Assembly (NCBI RefSeq): GCF_013410745.1
Contig: NZ_JACCFY010000001.1
Location: 2,666,001-2,730,000, forward strand
Length of the DNA stretch: 64,000 nt
Reading direction: 5' to 3'
Source of the DNA: Nesterenkonia xinjiangensis
GTDB lineage: Bacteria; Actinomycetota; Actinomycetes; Actinomycetales; Micrococcaceae
Part shown: positions 1 through 7,662 of the stretch, piece after piece
Layout: every line of letters begins with the position of its first letter
How positions within the stretch are numbered: position 1 is the first letter of the stretch
Translations under genes and position numbers: made by a program
The notes under the pieces: model-generated
Database searches by the model: none
What the model was told of the DNA's origin: nothing
What the model saw: only the letters and a program-made list of their open reading frames with translations

Positions 1-1451
1 CCGACTGGCAGATGCTCTCGGACCTGGCCTTCTCGGATCTGGTGCTGTGGTTCCCCCACACCGCAGAGGGTTTCGTCACGGCGGAGGGTCGTTCCTACAT
101 CGCACTGGCCCAGGCGCGGCCCTCCACCACTCAGACGGTGGTGCATCGCGACGTCGTCGGGGACAGGATCCGTGCGGACCTCAAACCCATGGTGGAGCGG
201 GCCTGGCGCTACCAGGTGGAGACGAACTCCTCGGACGAGGGGCGTCCTGCGCCCGCGCGGATGCGTGTGACCGCGATTCCGCTGATCCGCGGAGGCAGGA
301 CTCTGGCGGTGATGACCCTGCACTTCTCGGTCACCACACTGCGGACCCCGTCCCGGCTTGAGCTGACCTACCGGCGCTGTGCCTCGGACCTCCTGGTCAT
401 GGTCCGTGAGGGTCGCTGGCCGGAGACCCATGTGGAGTTCAGCGCCTACGGCGGCGCCCCGCGCGTGGGGGACGGGCTGCTGCGCCTGGACGTGGAGGGC
501 AAGATCACCTTCGCCAGCCCGAACGCCGTCTCCGCGCTGTCCCGGCTGGGGGTGGCCGACTCGTTGGAGGGGCGTTCTCTGGCGGGGATCGGCGCTGAGC
601 TGGAGCGCGCGGCCGGTGGTGTGGTCGATGAGACTCGTCCGCTGCTGCTCACCGGCAGGCGGGCAATGCGCGCGGAGCTCGAGGCTCACGGCGCAGCGGT
701 GACGCTACGCTCCATCCCCCTGTACAAGGAGGGCGAGCGGTTCGCGGCGCTGGTGCTGTGCCGCGACGTGACGGAGCTGCGTCGTCGTGACCGGCAGCTG
801 ATGAGCAAGGACGCGACGATCAAGGAGATCCACCACCGGGTGAAGAACAACCTCCAGACCGTCTCGGCCCTGCTGCGCATGCAGTCGCGCAGGATGGACT
901 CGCAGGAGGGACGTGAAGGGCTGCGCCGGGCGATGCGCCGGGTGGAGACCATCGCTATGGTCCATGATTCGCTCTCCAAAGGGTTGGAGGAGAGCGTCGA
1001 CGTCGACGAGCTCATGCGTCGGCAGCTCCGCCTGGCCGCGGAGATGGCACAGTCGGAGCGTCGAGTGGAGACACGCCTGACGGGCAGCTTCGGTCAGCTC
1101 TCACCGGACATGGTCACCCCGTTGGCACTGGTGATCACCGAGGTCGTGGCCAACGCGGTGGAGCATGGTTTCGGACCAGATCCGGCCGGTCGGAAGCTCG
1201 TGGTGCAGATGTCGGTGAGGCGTTCCGCGGATGCGGCCGGACGGGAACGGCTGGAGCTCGAGATCGTCGATGACGGAGTCGGCCTGCCCGCAGAGGGTTG
1301 GGAACCGGGCCTCGGACTGCAGATCGTCAAGACCCTGGTACGGGGTGAGCTCTCCGGGGTGATCGAATGGAGCCCGGGCCAGGGACCCGACGGCGAGCCG
1401 TCTGGCACACAGGTCATGCTCCGGGCTCCCATTCTGGGGCCCCAGCACTGA
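1..1451 (+). CDS. Sensor histidine kinase, PdtaS-like (5' end outside window)
   Basis: Two-component kinase of the HisKA_2 class. The visible frame is open from base 3 and the residues before the first Met (D-W-Q) fit the PdtaS family, so the gene starts upstream of the window. Order: N-terminal GAF-like region (about residues 1-140), a PAS-like region (about 145-260), the H-box EIHHRVKNNLQ and an HATPase domain with N-box ITEVVANAVEHGF, DDGVGLP and GLGLQIV. In mycobacteria PdtaS phosphorylates the antiterminator PdtaR; no regulator gene is visible here. No membrane segment is seen, so it is probably cytosolic. The family call is firm, the exact orthologue likely. Confidence 0.9.
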   Translation, partial: DWQMLSDLAFSDLVLWFPHTAEGFVTAEGRSYIALAQARPSTTQTVVHRDVVGDRIRADLKPMVERAWRYQVETNSSDEGRPAPARMRVTAIPLIRGGRTLAVMTLHFSVTTLRTPSRLELTYRRCASDLLVMVREGRWPETHVEFSAYGGAPRVGDGLLRLDVEGKITFASPNAVSALSRLGVADSLEGRSLAGIGAELERAAGGVVDETRPLLLTGRRAMRAELEAHGAAVTLRSIPLYKEGERFAALVLCRDVTELRRRDRQLMSKDATIKEIHHRVKNNLQTVSALLRMQSRRMDSQEGREGLRRAMRRVETIAMVHDSLSKGLEESVDVDELMRRQLRLAAEMAQSERRVETRLTGSFGQLSPDMVTPLALVITEVVANAVEHGFGPDPAGRKLVVQMSVRRSADAAGRERLELEIVDDGVGLPAEGWEPGLGLQIVKTLVRGELSGVIEWSPGQGPDGEPSGTQVMLRAPILGPQH

Positions 1452-1475
1452 CGTCACCCAGGCAGCCTGACACGA

Positions 1476-1515
1476 CGATGGCTGGCCCGCGCCGTGCGGC
1501 GTGGACCAGCCATCG
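1476..1515. terminator. Hairpin between convergent genes
   Basis: A 10-bp perfect inverted repeat (cgatggctgg / ccagccatcg) lies just after the kinase stop and before the convergent whiB1 stop. There is no T-run, as is common in high-GC actinobacteria. It may serve both directions. Confidence 0.5.
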
Positions 1516-1598
1516 TGAAGTCAGTGGGGCGGTGGGGCGAGGCGGTGCCGTGACGCGAGGTCAGGACCGGTCAGACCCCCCGGAACCGGCTCAGTCGC

Positions 1599-1856
1599 CT
1601 ATGATGCGCGGCGTGCGCGGGCTGCACGACGTTTGAGAGCCCGCCGCTCGTCTTCGCTCATGCCACCCCAGACACCGGCGTCCTGACCGGTCTCCAGAGC
1701 CCACTGGAGGCAGGTGTCCATCACAGGGCACCGGCGGCAGACGCTCTTGGCCTCCTCGATCTGCAACAGGGCTGGGCCGGTGTTGCCGACGGGGAAGAAG
1801 AGCTCGGGGTCCTTGTCCAGGCAGGTGGCTCGACTGCGCCAATCCATGGGGATCAC
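1599..1856 (-). CDS. whiB1: WhiB1-like [4Fe-4S] transcriptional regulator
   Basis: Small iron-sulfur regulator of the Wbl family, 85 aa. It carries the four cluster cysteines (C12, C40, C43, C49 in a C-X2-C-X5-C arrangement), the GVWGG turn at about 61-65 and a basic C-terminal tail ([13 protein letters not shown]) for DNA contact. The motif MDWR..C.DEDPELFFPVG-like N-terminus and the whole length match the WhiB1 subgroup, an essential NO-sensing partner of the primary sigma factor in mycobacteria. Translation may start at Met4 (base 1847), which matches the usual WhiB1 N-terminus. A CRP-like palindrome lies upstream (2118-2135). Confidence 0.93.
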   Translation of the reverse strand: MIPMDWRSRATCLDKDPELFFPVGNTGPALLQIEEAKSVCRRCPVMDTCLQWALETGQDAGVWGGMSEDERRALKRRAARARRAS

Positions 1857-2296
1857 TACTCCTTGCGACCGCTGCGGGCCGCTGTTGCTCGGGTGGGTGC
1901 TGCGGCATTTCCTCGACCCGAGGCAGGGGAGCCTCCGGGGAGTCGGTGCCGCCTCCGGGAGGCAGAAGTTCAGTTGTCGGTGCGGGACGATGACCGCGAC
2001 GGCGCATCTGCGCCGCCAGGGTCACAGGACTGCCAGACCCGAATAAGTACGTGCTCAAGGCTGACACGTTAACGGGATGCAAACAAGACTTCGCAGGGCG
2101 GAAATGCGCCGGAAACCCTGTGGGATTGATCACAGCAGAAAGGTGGATCTGAGCGGATTCGGAGGTGTTGGTCCTCGCATCGACGTCCCGGGGTGGGGTG
2201 CCTCGCGCCGCGGTGAAGTCCCAGAGGGCTGAGCGGCGCGGCGGTAGGCACGAGGCGTCGAGGCCGGCGCTGAGTGAAGGGTGGTTCAATGGGGGC
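1857..2296. other. Intergenic region, whiB1 and divergent membrane protein gene
   Basis: About 440 bp between divergent genes. I see no convincing gene in it. It holds the CRP-like palindrome at 2118-2135 and a less GC-rich stretch near 2040-2160 where promoters would be expected. A long 5' leader for whiB1 is possible. Confidence 0.5.
2118..2135. promoter_or_regulatory. CRP/GlxR-like palindrome upstream of whiB1
   Basis: The sequence ctgtgggattgatcacag has the CTGTG-N8-CACAG symmetry of CRP/GlxR sites (consensus TGTGA-N6-TCACA, one half imperfect). It lies about 270 bp before the whiB1 start and 160 bp before the divergent membrane protein. In M. tuberculosis the CRP protein Rv3676 binds the whiB1 promoter, so the placement is suggestive. 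Confidence 0.4.
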
Positions 2297-2752
2297 ATGC
2301 CCGAGAAGGACTCGCCCCGTGACTCGCCCCAGCCGGACTTCAACGCCCCGCAGGGGCCGCGCCGGTTCACGCAGGCTCGCTCGCGCCCCTGGCCGGTATG
2401 GGTGATTTTCCTGATCCTGTTGATGCAGGGGCTGGCCCTGGGCATCAACACCGTCGCCTCATTCGTCGTCTCGGAGTCCGCAGTGCTCGACACGGTGGGG
2501 ATGATCGCCATGCTGGTGCTCTACCTGCTCTTCGGCGCCATCCTGATCCTGTTGGGCTTCCGCATCTTCATGGGCGCGGCCGGAGCGCGCACGCCGGCGA
2601 TGGTCCTCCAGCTGCTGATCGTGGTGCTCTCGTTCAGCTTCTTCGCCGGGGGTCTGTGGCAGGTGGGACTGCTCTTCGTCGTCCCTGCGGCGCTGGCGAT
2701 GCTGCTGGCCTTCGTCCAGCCGACTCGGGACTGGCTCGACGCCACGTCCTGA
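2297..2752 (+). CDS. Small integral membrane protein, function unknown
   Basis: 151 aa. The N-terminal 30 residues are polar and proline-rich, then come four hydrophobic segments (about residues 33-52, 60-85, 95-112, 117-137). I chose the ATG at 2297 because the frame upstream has non-coding character and the hexamer ttcaat lies exactly 6 nt before this ATG, the spacing seen at other probable leaderless starts in this window. I do not recognise a named family. It stands alone, divergent from whiB1 and convergent with the DUF1844 gene. Confidence 0.75.
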   Translation: MPEKDSPRDSPQPDFNAPQGPRRFTQARSRPWPVWVIFLILLMQGLALGINTVASFVVSESAVLDTVGMIAMLVLYLLFGAILILLGFRIFMGAAGARTPAMVLQLLIVVLSFSFFAGGLWQVGLLFVVPAALAMLLAFVQPTRDWLDATS

Positions 2753-2773
2753 GCCGGCCGGCGGGCCGAGTGG

Positions 2774-3181
2774 TCAGTTGACCGGGCCGGTCCACTTCTC
2801 GCCCGGGCCTTTGCCTGGGGCGTCTGGTACCAGGGACTCCTCCCGGAACGCGAGCTGCAGGGAGCGCAGCCCGTCGCGCAGGGGAGCGGCGTGGGTGGAC
2901 CCCACCTCGGGAGCCGCGGCGGTGATCAGGCCGGCCAGTGCGGTGATCAGCTTCCGCGCCTCGTCGAGGTCCTTCAGGGCCTCTGCCTCCGGGTCGTCGG
3001 CCAGGCCGGTCTTCACGGCGGCCGCACTCATCAGGTGCACCGCCACGGTGTTGATCAGCTCCACGGCCGGGACCTCGGCGATGTCCCGGGCCTGCTGGTC
3101 CACGGCCTGTTTCACGTCCTCGGCCTCCGGCGCCTCGATGGGGGAGCCGGCGTCGGGGTGGTTCTTCTGCTCACTCTGCAT
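2774..3181 (-). CDS. DUF1844 family protein
   Basis: 135 aa, mostly helical and acidic. The segment [26 protein letters not shown] followed by [15 protein letters not shown] is the hallmark of DUF1844, a small conserved protein often found next to infC in actinobacteria. Its biochemical role is unknown. It starts with ATG at 3181 and is divergent from infC with about 140 bp between the start codons, so the promoters of both genes lie close together. Confidence 0.85.
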   Translation of the reverse strand: MQSEQKNHPDAGSPIEAPEAEDVKQAVDQQARDIAEVPAVELINTVAVHLMSAAAVKTGLADDPEAEALKDLDEARKLITALAGLITAAAPEVGSTHAAPLRDGLRSLQLAFREESLVPDAPGKGPGEKWTGPVN

Positions 3182-3186
3182 GCTGG

Positions 3187-3192
3187 TAAGCT
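3187..3192 (+). promoter_or_regulatory. Possible -10 element of infC transcript
   Basis: taagct lies exactly 6 nt before the ATG at 3199, which would put the transcription start on that ATG and make the leader ORF leaderless. The -35 region would fall inside the divergent DUF1844 gene. No strong -35 box is visible. Confidence 0.4.
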
Positions 3193-3198
3193 TGTCAT

Positions 3199-3318
3199 AT
3201 GTCTCGGTGTGCGCGCGACGCGTGCACTGAGCGCCGAAGCGGGCGTCATCTCGCACTCCGCATGCGGGGCTCAATGCCGACGACGCCCACTCGCCATCGT
3301 CATCACAACAGGAGCTAG
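3199..3318 (+). CDS. Putative 39-aa leader ORF upstream of infC
   Basis: An ATG-TAG frame of 39 codons fills the infC leader and its stop codon ends 4 nt before the infC ATC start. The peptide is basic, rich in Arg and His (it begins [13 protein letters not shown] and ends RHRHHNRS). Ribosomes ending here would be delivered onto the infC Shine-Dalgarno (aggag, 3310-3314) and its weak start codon, so translational coupling is plausible. It could still be a chance frame in GC-rich DNA; no homologue is known to me. Confidence 0.4.
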   Translation: MSRCARDACTERRSGRHLALRMRGSMPTTPTRHRHHNRS

Positions 3319-3322
3319 ACAG

Positions 3323-4015
3323 ATCAGCGAACCACGTATCAATGAACGGATCCGAGTTCCGGAAGTCCGCCTCGTCGGCCCGCAGGGGGAGCAGGTCGGC
3401 ATCGTCAGGATCGAGGACGCCCAGAGGCTGGCCTCCGAGGCGGGTCTGGACCTGGTCGAGGTCGCGCCCAGCGCGAAGCCTCCCGTCTGCAAGCTGATGG
3501 ACTTCGGCAAGTGGAAGTACGAGGCTGCCGTCAAGGCTCGTGAGTCTCGGAAGAACCAGACCACCACCATTCTCAAAGAGGTGCGTTTCCGCCTCAAGAT
3601 CGATGATCACGACTATGAGACCAAGGTCGGCCGTGCCCGTCGGTTCCTCGCCGCCGGTGACAAGGTCAAGGCCATGATCCAGTTCCGTGGTCGTGAGCAG
3701 CAGCGCCCTGAGATGGGCGTGCGGCTCCTTCAGCGCTTCTCCGAGGACGTGGAGGATCTGGGTTCGGTCGAGTCCTCCCCGCGCCAGGACGGCCGTCACA
3801 TGGTGATGGTCATCGGCCCGTTGAAGACCAAGGCCGAGGTGAAGAAGCAGGAGGCCGCTGAGGCCGCTGTGGAGGCCGCGGAGGCGGAGCCGAAGGGCAC
3901 CCCGACCCGCCGCGCCCGGAAGAACCAGGAGCGTGTCTCCACGGAGAAGCAGGACGCCCAGCCGCTGTCCAACTCCATGGCGGACTACCTGCCGGACGAG
4001 CTCAAGAACCTCTGA
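3323..4015 (+). CDS. infC: Translation initiation factor IF-3
   Basis: Binds the 30S subunit, prevents 50S joining and proofreads the start codon. 230 aa with [17 protein letters not shown] at the N-terminus, the IF3 linker with [11 protein letters not shown], and the C-domain with [13 protein letters not shown]-type residues, followed by a roughly 50-aa acidic/basic tail longer than in E. coli. The start is the ATC at 3323, 8 nt after aggag; no ATG or GTG gives a sensible N-terminus. Non-AUG infC starts are a known autoregulatory device because IF-3 rejects them. A hairpin separates it from rpmI-rplT. Confidence 0.95.
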   Translation: MSEPRINERIRVPEVRLVGPQGEQVGIVRIEDAQRLASEAGLDLVEVAPSAKPPVCKLMDFGKWKYEAAVKARESRKNQTTTILKEVRFRLKIDDHDYETKVGRARRFLAAGDKVKAMIQFRGREQQRPEMGVRLLQRFSEDVEDLGSVESSPRQDGRHMVMVIGPLKTKAEVKKQEAAEAAVEAAEAEPKGTPTRRARKNQERVSTEKQDAQPLSNSMADYLPDELKNL

Positions 4016-4128
4016 ACATCCTGACCTGTCCTGAGGCGGCCACGTCACGCGTGCCGTGCCGAGGGCAGGCTCTGTCGGCGTCCTCGTCCTGCTGAGGACC
4101 GGTGACGCCGTCGACAGATCTGCCGGAG

Positions 4129-4164
4129 CAGCCCTCCATCCCGCTGACGTGGGACGGAGGGCTG
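4129..4164 (+). terminator. Hairpin after infC
   Basis: cagccctcc-a-tccc pairs with ggga-c-ggagggctg (9 + 4 bp with one mismatch) about 110 nt after the infC stop. It is a probable intrinsic terminator without a T-run, implying that rpmI-rplT has its own promoter. Confidence 0.6.
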
Positions 4165-4200
4165 TCCCATGCCCGACATGCCGTGGGGCGCCACATGGCG

Positions 4201-4206
4201 TAGAAT
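4201..4206 (+). promoter_or_regulatory. Possible -10 box and long leader of rpmI-rplT
   Basis: tagaat is close to the TATAAT consensus. A transcript starting near 4213 would carry a leader of about 240 nt before rpmI. The leader can fold: ggatgc/gcatcc near 4232-4257 and the palindrome ccgccgtacggcgg at 4360-4373. Long structured leaders bound by L20 are known for this operon in other phyla; an actinobacterial equivalent is inference. Confidence 0.4.
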
Positions 4207-4454
4207 GGATCTTCGGGTTCACGGCAGGATGCCGCCCGCGCACTGCGCACCGCATCCGGTCGTTCCTATGACAAGGGGGCCGAGGCCCATGGAGTCCTCG
4301 TCCACGGCGAATTCAGTCGGGGCTCGGAGACCATGATGCCGATCGGCCCCACCTCTGCGCCGCCGTACGGCGGAGTCTCTCGGAGCTGATCCGTGGGATC
4401 CGTGCCGTGCACTGAAGGCGTTGTAGGTCCGCACGAACTAAGGAGAACGGCACC

Positions 4455-4649
4455 ATGCCGAAGATGAAGACCCACTCCGGGGCCAAGAAGCGGTTCAAGC
4501 TGACCGGCTCCGGCAAGATCAAGCGCCAGCAGGCGAACCGTCGCCACTACCTGGAGCACAAGTCTTCCCGCCTGACGCGCCGTCTGGCCGGTGACCGCAT
4601 CGTCACCAAGGCCGACGAGAAGCGCATCAAGCGGATGCTGGGCATCTGA
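4455..4649 (+). CDS. rpmI: Ribosomal protein bL35
   Basis: 64 aa, very basic, with the bL35 signature [15 protein letters not shown] at the start and the closing region [13 protein letters not shown] good Shine-Dalgarno (aaggag, 4440-4445) precedes the ATG. It lies 110 nt before rplT in the usual infC-rpmI-rplT order; the infC-rpmI gap of 440 nt is unusually long and holds a hairpin and a possible promoter. Confidence 0.97.
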   Translation: MPKMKTHSGAKKRFKLTGSGKIKRQQANRRHYLEHKSSRLTRRLAGDRIVTKADEKRIKRMLGI

Positions 4650-4759
4650 GCGTCCTGCTCTCAGGACCTCGACGCCGATGATCGAGCGCCCGGACCGGCG
4701 AACTCTGCACGGCACCGGCGCATGAACACCAGAAGACTTACTGCACAAGGAGATTTCAC

Positions 4760-5143
4760 GTGGCACGAGTGAAGAGGGCGGTCAACGCCCACAAGAAGCG
4801 CCGCAAGGTCCTCGAGCGGGCCTCCGGCTACCGCGGTCAGCGCTCCCGCCTCTACCGCAAGGCCAAAGAGCAGCTGCTGCACAGCTACACCTACAACTAC
4901 CAGCACCGCAAGAAGCGCAAGGGCGACTTCCGTCGCCTGTGGATCCAGCGCATCAACGCCGCATCCCGCGCACACGGTCTGACCTACAACCGCTTCATCC
5001 AGGGCCTGAAGGCCGCTGAGGTGGAGGTCGACCGCCGCATGCTGGCAGAGCTGGCCGTCTCTGACGCCAAGGCCTTCGAGGTCCTGGTCGACGTCGCGCG
5101 CAAGGCCCTGCCGCAGGACGTCAATGCCAAGAAGGCCGCCTGA
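4760..5143 (+). CDS. rplT: Ribosomal protein bL20
   Basis: 127 aa. Basic N-terminal arm ([16 protein letters not shown]) that binds 23S rRNA, then the conserved [16 protein letters not shown] and [11 protein letters not shown] segments. Start is GTG at 4760, with aaggag 8 nt upstream. bL20 is needed early in 50S assembly. The gene ends the operon: a very strong hairpin follows at 5167. Confidence 0.97.
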   Translation: MARVKRAVNAHKKRRKVLERASGYRGQRSRLYRKAKEQLLHSYTYNYQHRKKRKGDFRRLWIQRINAASRAHGLTYNRFIQGLKAAEVEVDRRMLAELAVSDAKAFEVLVDVARKALPQDVNAKKAA

Positions 5144-5166
5144 GCCTGATCGGCAGACACCGATTC

Positions 5167-5209
5167 ACGACGGCGCCCGTCCCTGGACCCCAGGGACGGG
5201 CGCCGTCGT
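5167..5209 (+). terminator. Strong terminator hairpin after rplT
   Basis: A perfect 20-bp inverted repeat with a 3-nt loop (left arm 5167-5186, right arm 5190-5209), 23 nt after the rplT stop. It is the most stable hairpin I found in the window. Confidence 0.9.
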
Positions 5210-5271
5210 CGTGCGGGCCGCCGACCGCCGTCGGCCCGTGAACACAGACCCAGTGAGGAAGAATGGCAGCC

Positions 5272-6267
5272 ATGACTGATCCCGAGGTGCTGAGCAACCC
5301 CCGGGCGGACCGGGTCAAGAAGGTCGCAGCCCTGGCCACCCGCGCCGGTCGACGCCGGCAGCGGCTCTTCCTCGCTGAAGGGCCCCAGCCGGTGCGCGAG
5401 GCCCTGGACCTGTGGCTGCGCCACTGGGAGCAGGGGGCCGGCCCGGAGAGCACGGCTGTCGGCCTGCCGACGCTGGACGCTCTGTACTTCGACGCCGAGG
5501 CGCTGGCCTCCCACCCGGACGTGCAGGCACTGCTGGACCAGGCCCGCGGAGAGCTGTATGACCCGCAGTCCACCCTGCCTCGGGAGGCCCGCTTCTTCCT
5601 GCGTGAGGCCACCGCAGAGGTGCTCGCCGCCATGGGAGACACGGAGACCTCCCAGGGAGTGCTCGCCGTGTGCCGGATCCCGGAGACACGCGGCGGCGAG
5701 GGCGCAGGCGACCCTGTGGACGCCCTGCTCGGCACAACAGATGCGGCAGGGACGGGTCCCCAGCCTGCCGGGCTCGTCGCCGGCCTGCTGAGTCTGCAGG
5801 ACCCCGGCAACGTGGGCACCATCATCCGGACGGCGGACGCCGCCGGGGCTGCCGCCGTCGTCCTCACCCCGGGCAGTGCGGACCCCTGGGCGCCCAAAGT
5901 GGTGCGCTCGGCCGCCGGATCGCACTTTCACCTGCCGCTGGTCGCCGGGGTGGACCCGCAGCGGCTGGTCGACGCCGCCCGCGCGGCGGGACTGCAGGTC
6001 CTCGCGGCTGACGGCGGGGGAGAGGCCAGTCTGCCAGACCTCGAGAATCCGGCAGCCCCGACCCTGTGGCTGCTCGGAAACGAGGCCCACGGTCTCTCCG
6101 CCGAGCATCAGGCGCTGGCAGACGTCCGAGTCTCCATACCGCTCTACGGGCAGGCTGAGTCGCTCAACGTCGCCACGGCGGCGACGGTGTGCCTCTATGC
6201 CTCCGCCATGGCACGTCATGACCGAGCGTCGGGATCCACTCCGGGGTCCGTCCCGACCGGCCGATGA
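5272..6267 (+). CDS. SpoU/TrmH-family RNA 2'-O-methyltransferase
   Basis: 331 aa. SpoU (SPOUT-fold) enzymes transfer methyl from AdoMet to ribose 2'-OH of rRNA or tRNA. The C-terminal half shows motif 1 (LQDPGNVGTIIRTADAAG), motif 2 (LWLLGNEAHGLS) and motif 3 (VSIPLYGQAESLNVATAA), which form the knotted AdoMet site. The N-terminal domain is the substrate-binding type found in TrmH-like rRNA methylases. Start: the ATG at 5272 has ggaag 10 nt upstream; an in-frame ATG at 5263 is closer to it and less likely. The location after rplT is typical for actinobacteria. The methylated nucleotide cannot be read from sequence. Confidence 0.9.
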   Translation: MTDPEVLSNPRADRVKKVAALATRAGRRRQRLFLAEGPQPVREALDLWLRHWEQGAGPESTAVGLPTLDALYFDAEALASHPDVQALLDQARGELYDPQSTLPREARFFLREATAEVLAAMGDTETSQGVLAVCRIPETRGGEGAGDPVDALLGTTDAAGTGPQPAGLVAGLLSLQDPGNVGTIIRTADAAGAAAVVLTPGSADPWAPKVVRSAAGSHFHLPLVAGVDPQRLVDAARAAGLQVLAADGGGEASLPDLENPAAPTLWLLGNEAHGLSAEHQALADVRVSIPLYGQAESLNVATAATVCLYASAMARHDRASGSTPGSVPTGR

Positions 6268-6569
6268 GTCGCGCCGCGGAGAACACCGGATTCATCTGCG
6301 GCCACTGCGGCCGTCAGGTCAGCCCGCAGTCCGGGGGCAGCTACCGCAACCACTGTCCGTTCTGCCTGCATTCACGGCATGTGGACCTCACGCCCGGGGA
6401 CCGGGGCGCCGACTGCGGTGCCGTGATGGCGCCGATCGGGGTCGACCACTCGGGAAAGAAGGGCTTCATCCTGATCCATCGCTGCTCCGCCTGCGGCAGC
6501 GTCGACCGCAACCGGCTGGCCCCGGATGACGACATGGACGCCGTCATCGCCCTCCAGCGTCCTCGGTGA
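6264..6569 (+). CDS. RNHCP-domain zinc-ribbon protein
   Basis: 101 aa. The pattern FICGHCG..., YRNHCPFC at about 31-38 and CSACGSVDRNRLAPDDD places it in the RNHCP domain family (Pfam PF12647), named for its conserved residues. Paired Cys-X2-Cys motifs suggest zinc binding. Its ATG overlaps the stop of the methyltransferase gene (ATGA), so the two are probably translationally coupled. A role in RNA metabolism is only guessed from the partner. Confidence 0.85.
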   Translation: MSRAAENTGFICGHCGRQVSPQSGGSYRNHCPFCLHSRHVDLTPGDRGADCGAVMAPIGVDHSGKKGFILIHRCSACGSVDRNRLAPDDDMDAVIALQRPR

Positions 6570-6600
6570 CTCCTGCGGCTGGAGCTCAGTTCGAGGCGTG

Positions 6601-7503
6601 TCAGCCGCCGACCGGGGTGAAGTCTCGGCTGCCGAGGAACGCGGGACGCGGCGCCGGTGCCGCGAACGGCTCCACCGGGGTGTTCTCCACCGAGTTGTAG
6701 ACGATGAACACGTTGGACCGGGAGTAGGGCGTCACATTGCCGTTCGAGGCGTGCATGCAGTTCGAGTCGAACATGATCGCGCCTCCCGCGGGCCCTTCGA
6801 GGACATCGATGCCGAAGCGGTCGGCGAACTCCGTCAGAGTGTCGGGATCGGGCACTCCGGCGCCCTGCATGACGAGGGACTGCTTGAAGTTGTCCTCCGG
6901 AGTGCCGCCCGCCGCACTGATGTAGTGCTTGTGGGAGCCGGGCATGATCATCAGCGGCCCGTTGAAGGAGTAGTTGTCGGTCAGCGAGATCGAGATGCTC
7001 ACCGCCCGCGGGGCGGGCATCCCGTCCTCAGCGTGCCAGGTCTCGAAGTCCGAGTGCCACGTGAAGTCCTTGCCCACGAAGCCGGGCTTGTAGTTGATCC
7101 GGCTCTGGTGGATGTAGACCTCGGACCCGAGGATCTGACGGGCCCGCTCCACCACGCGCGGGTCTTCGGCGATCCTCCGGAACACCTCATTGGAGCGGTG
7201 GATGTCGAAGATCGATCTGACCTCCTGGGACTTCGCCTCGACGACGGTCCGCTCATCGGCCTTCACCGTGGGGTCGTGCGCCATTCGGTGGAGCTCCTCG
7301 CGGAAGAGCCGCAGCTCCTCGTCGCTGATCAGCTTCTCGATGGTCAGATAGCCCCGCTCATCGAATCCACGCAGTGTCTCGGCGTCCAGGGGGCCCTGCT
7401 CGGCGGTGCCCTGCACCACCGGATCCTGGCGCGGGATCACCCGGGGTGCCTCATCCTGGCGGGTGGGGTACTGGTCCGTCACGTCGGGGACGGTGGTCGT
7501 CAT
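6601..7503 (-). CDS. ectD: Ectoine hydroxylase
   Basis: Fe(II)- and 2-oxoglutarate-dependent dioxygenase that makes 5-hydroxyectoine from ectoine, a compatible solute. 300 aa, the family length. It has the EctD signature FTWHSDFETWHAEDGMP with iron ligands H150 and D152, and the third ligand H251 in MHASNGN, plus RSNVFIVYNS near the end where 2-oxoglutarate is bound. A clear Shine-Dalgarno (aggagg) precedes ATG 7503. No ectABC genes are in the window, so the hydroxylase is separated from ectoine synthesis. It is divergent from an amidohydrolase. Confidence 0.95.
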   Translation of the reverse strand: MTTTVPDVTDQYPTRQDEAPRVIPRQDPVVQGTAEQGPLDAETLRGFDERGYLTIEKLISDEELRLFREELHRMAHDPTVKADERTVVEAKSQEVRSIFDIHRSNEVFRRIAEDPRVVERARQILGSEVYIHQSRINYKPGFVGKDFTWHSDFETWHAEDGMPAPRAVSISISLTDNYSFNGPLMIMPGSHKHYISAAGGTPEDNFKQSLVMQGAGVPDPDTLTEFADRFGIDVLEGPAGGAIMFDSNCMHASNGNVTPYSRSNVFIVYNSVENTPVEPFAAPAPRPAFLGSRDFTPVGG

Positions 7504-7650
7504 GTGAAGACCTCCTTCATCGGGGGACGTTCCGTGCACGCCGCGCCCCGGCATGAGGTGCGGCAGGCGCGGCGCCGGCCGGTGTGGAGGCTCCGACGCC
7601 GCCACTTCGGACCCTAGCAGCTCAGTTGAGGACTGCAACCGCAGATGCGC

Positions 7651-7656
7651 TAGGGT
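7651..7656 (+). promoter_or_regulatory. -10 element of a leaderless amidohydrolase gene
   Basis: tagggt ends 6 nt before the ATG at 7663 and no Shine-Dalgarno precedes the ATG. Transcription would start on the A of the start codon. Confidence 0.5.
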
Positions 7657-7662
7657 TCCCTT

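Noticed and set aside
2774-4255. Minus-strand frame running from the DUF1844 gene across infC
   Set aside because: Only the part 2774-3181 has a conserved protein. The rest is antisense to infC.
4268-4390. Two short upstream ORFs in the rpmI leader
   Set aside because: No ribosome sites and no promoter spacing support. They are what random GC-rich sequence would give.
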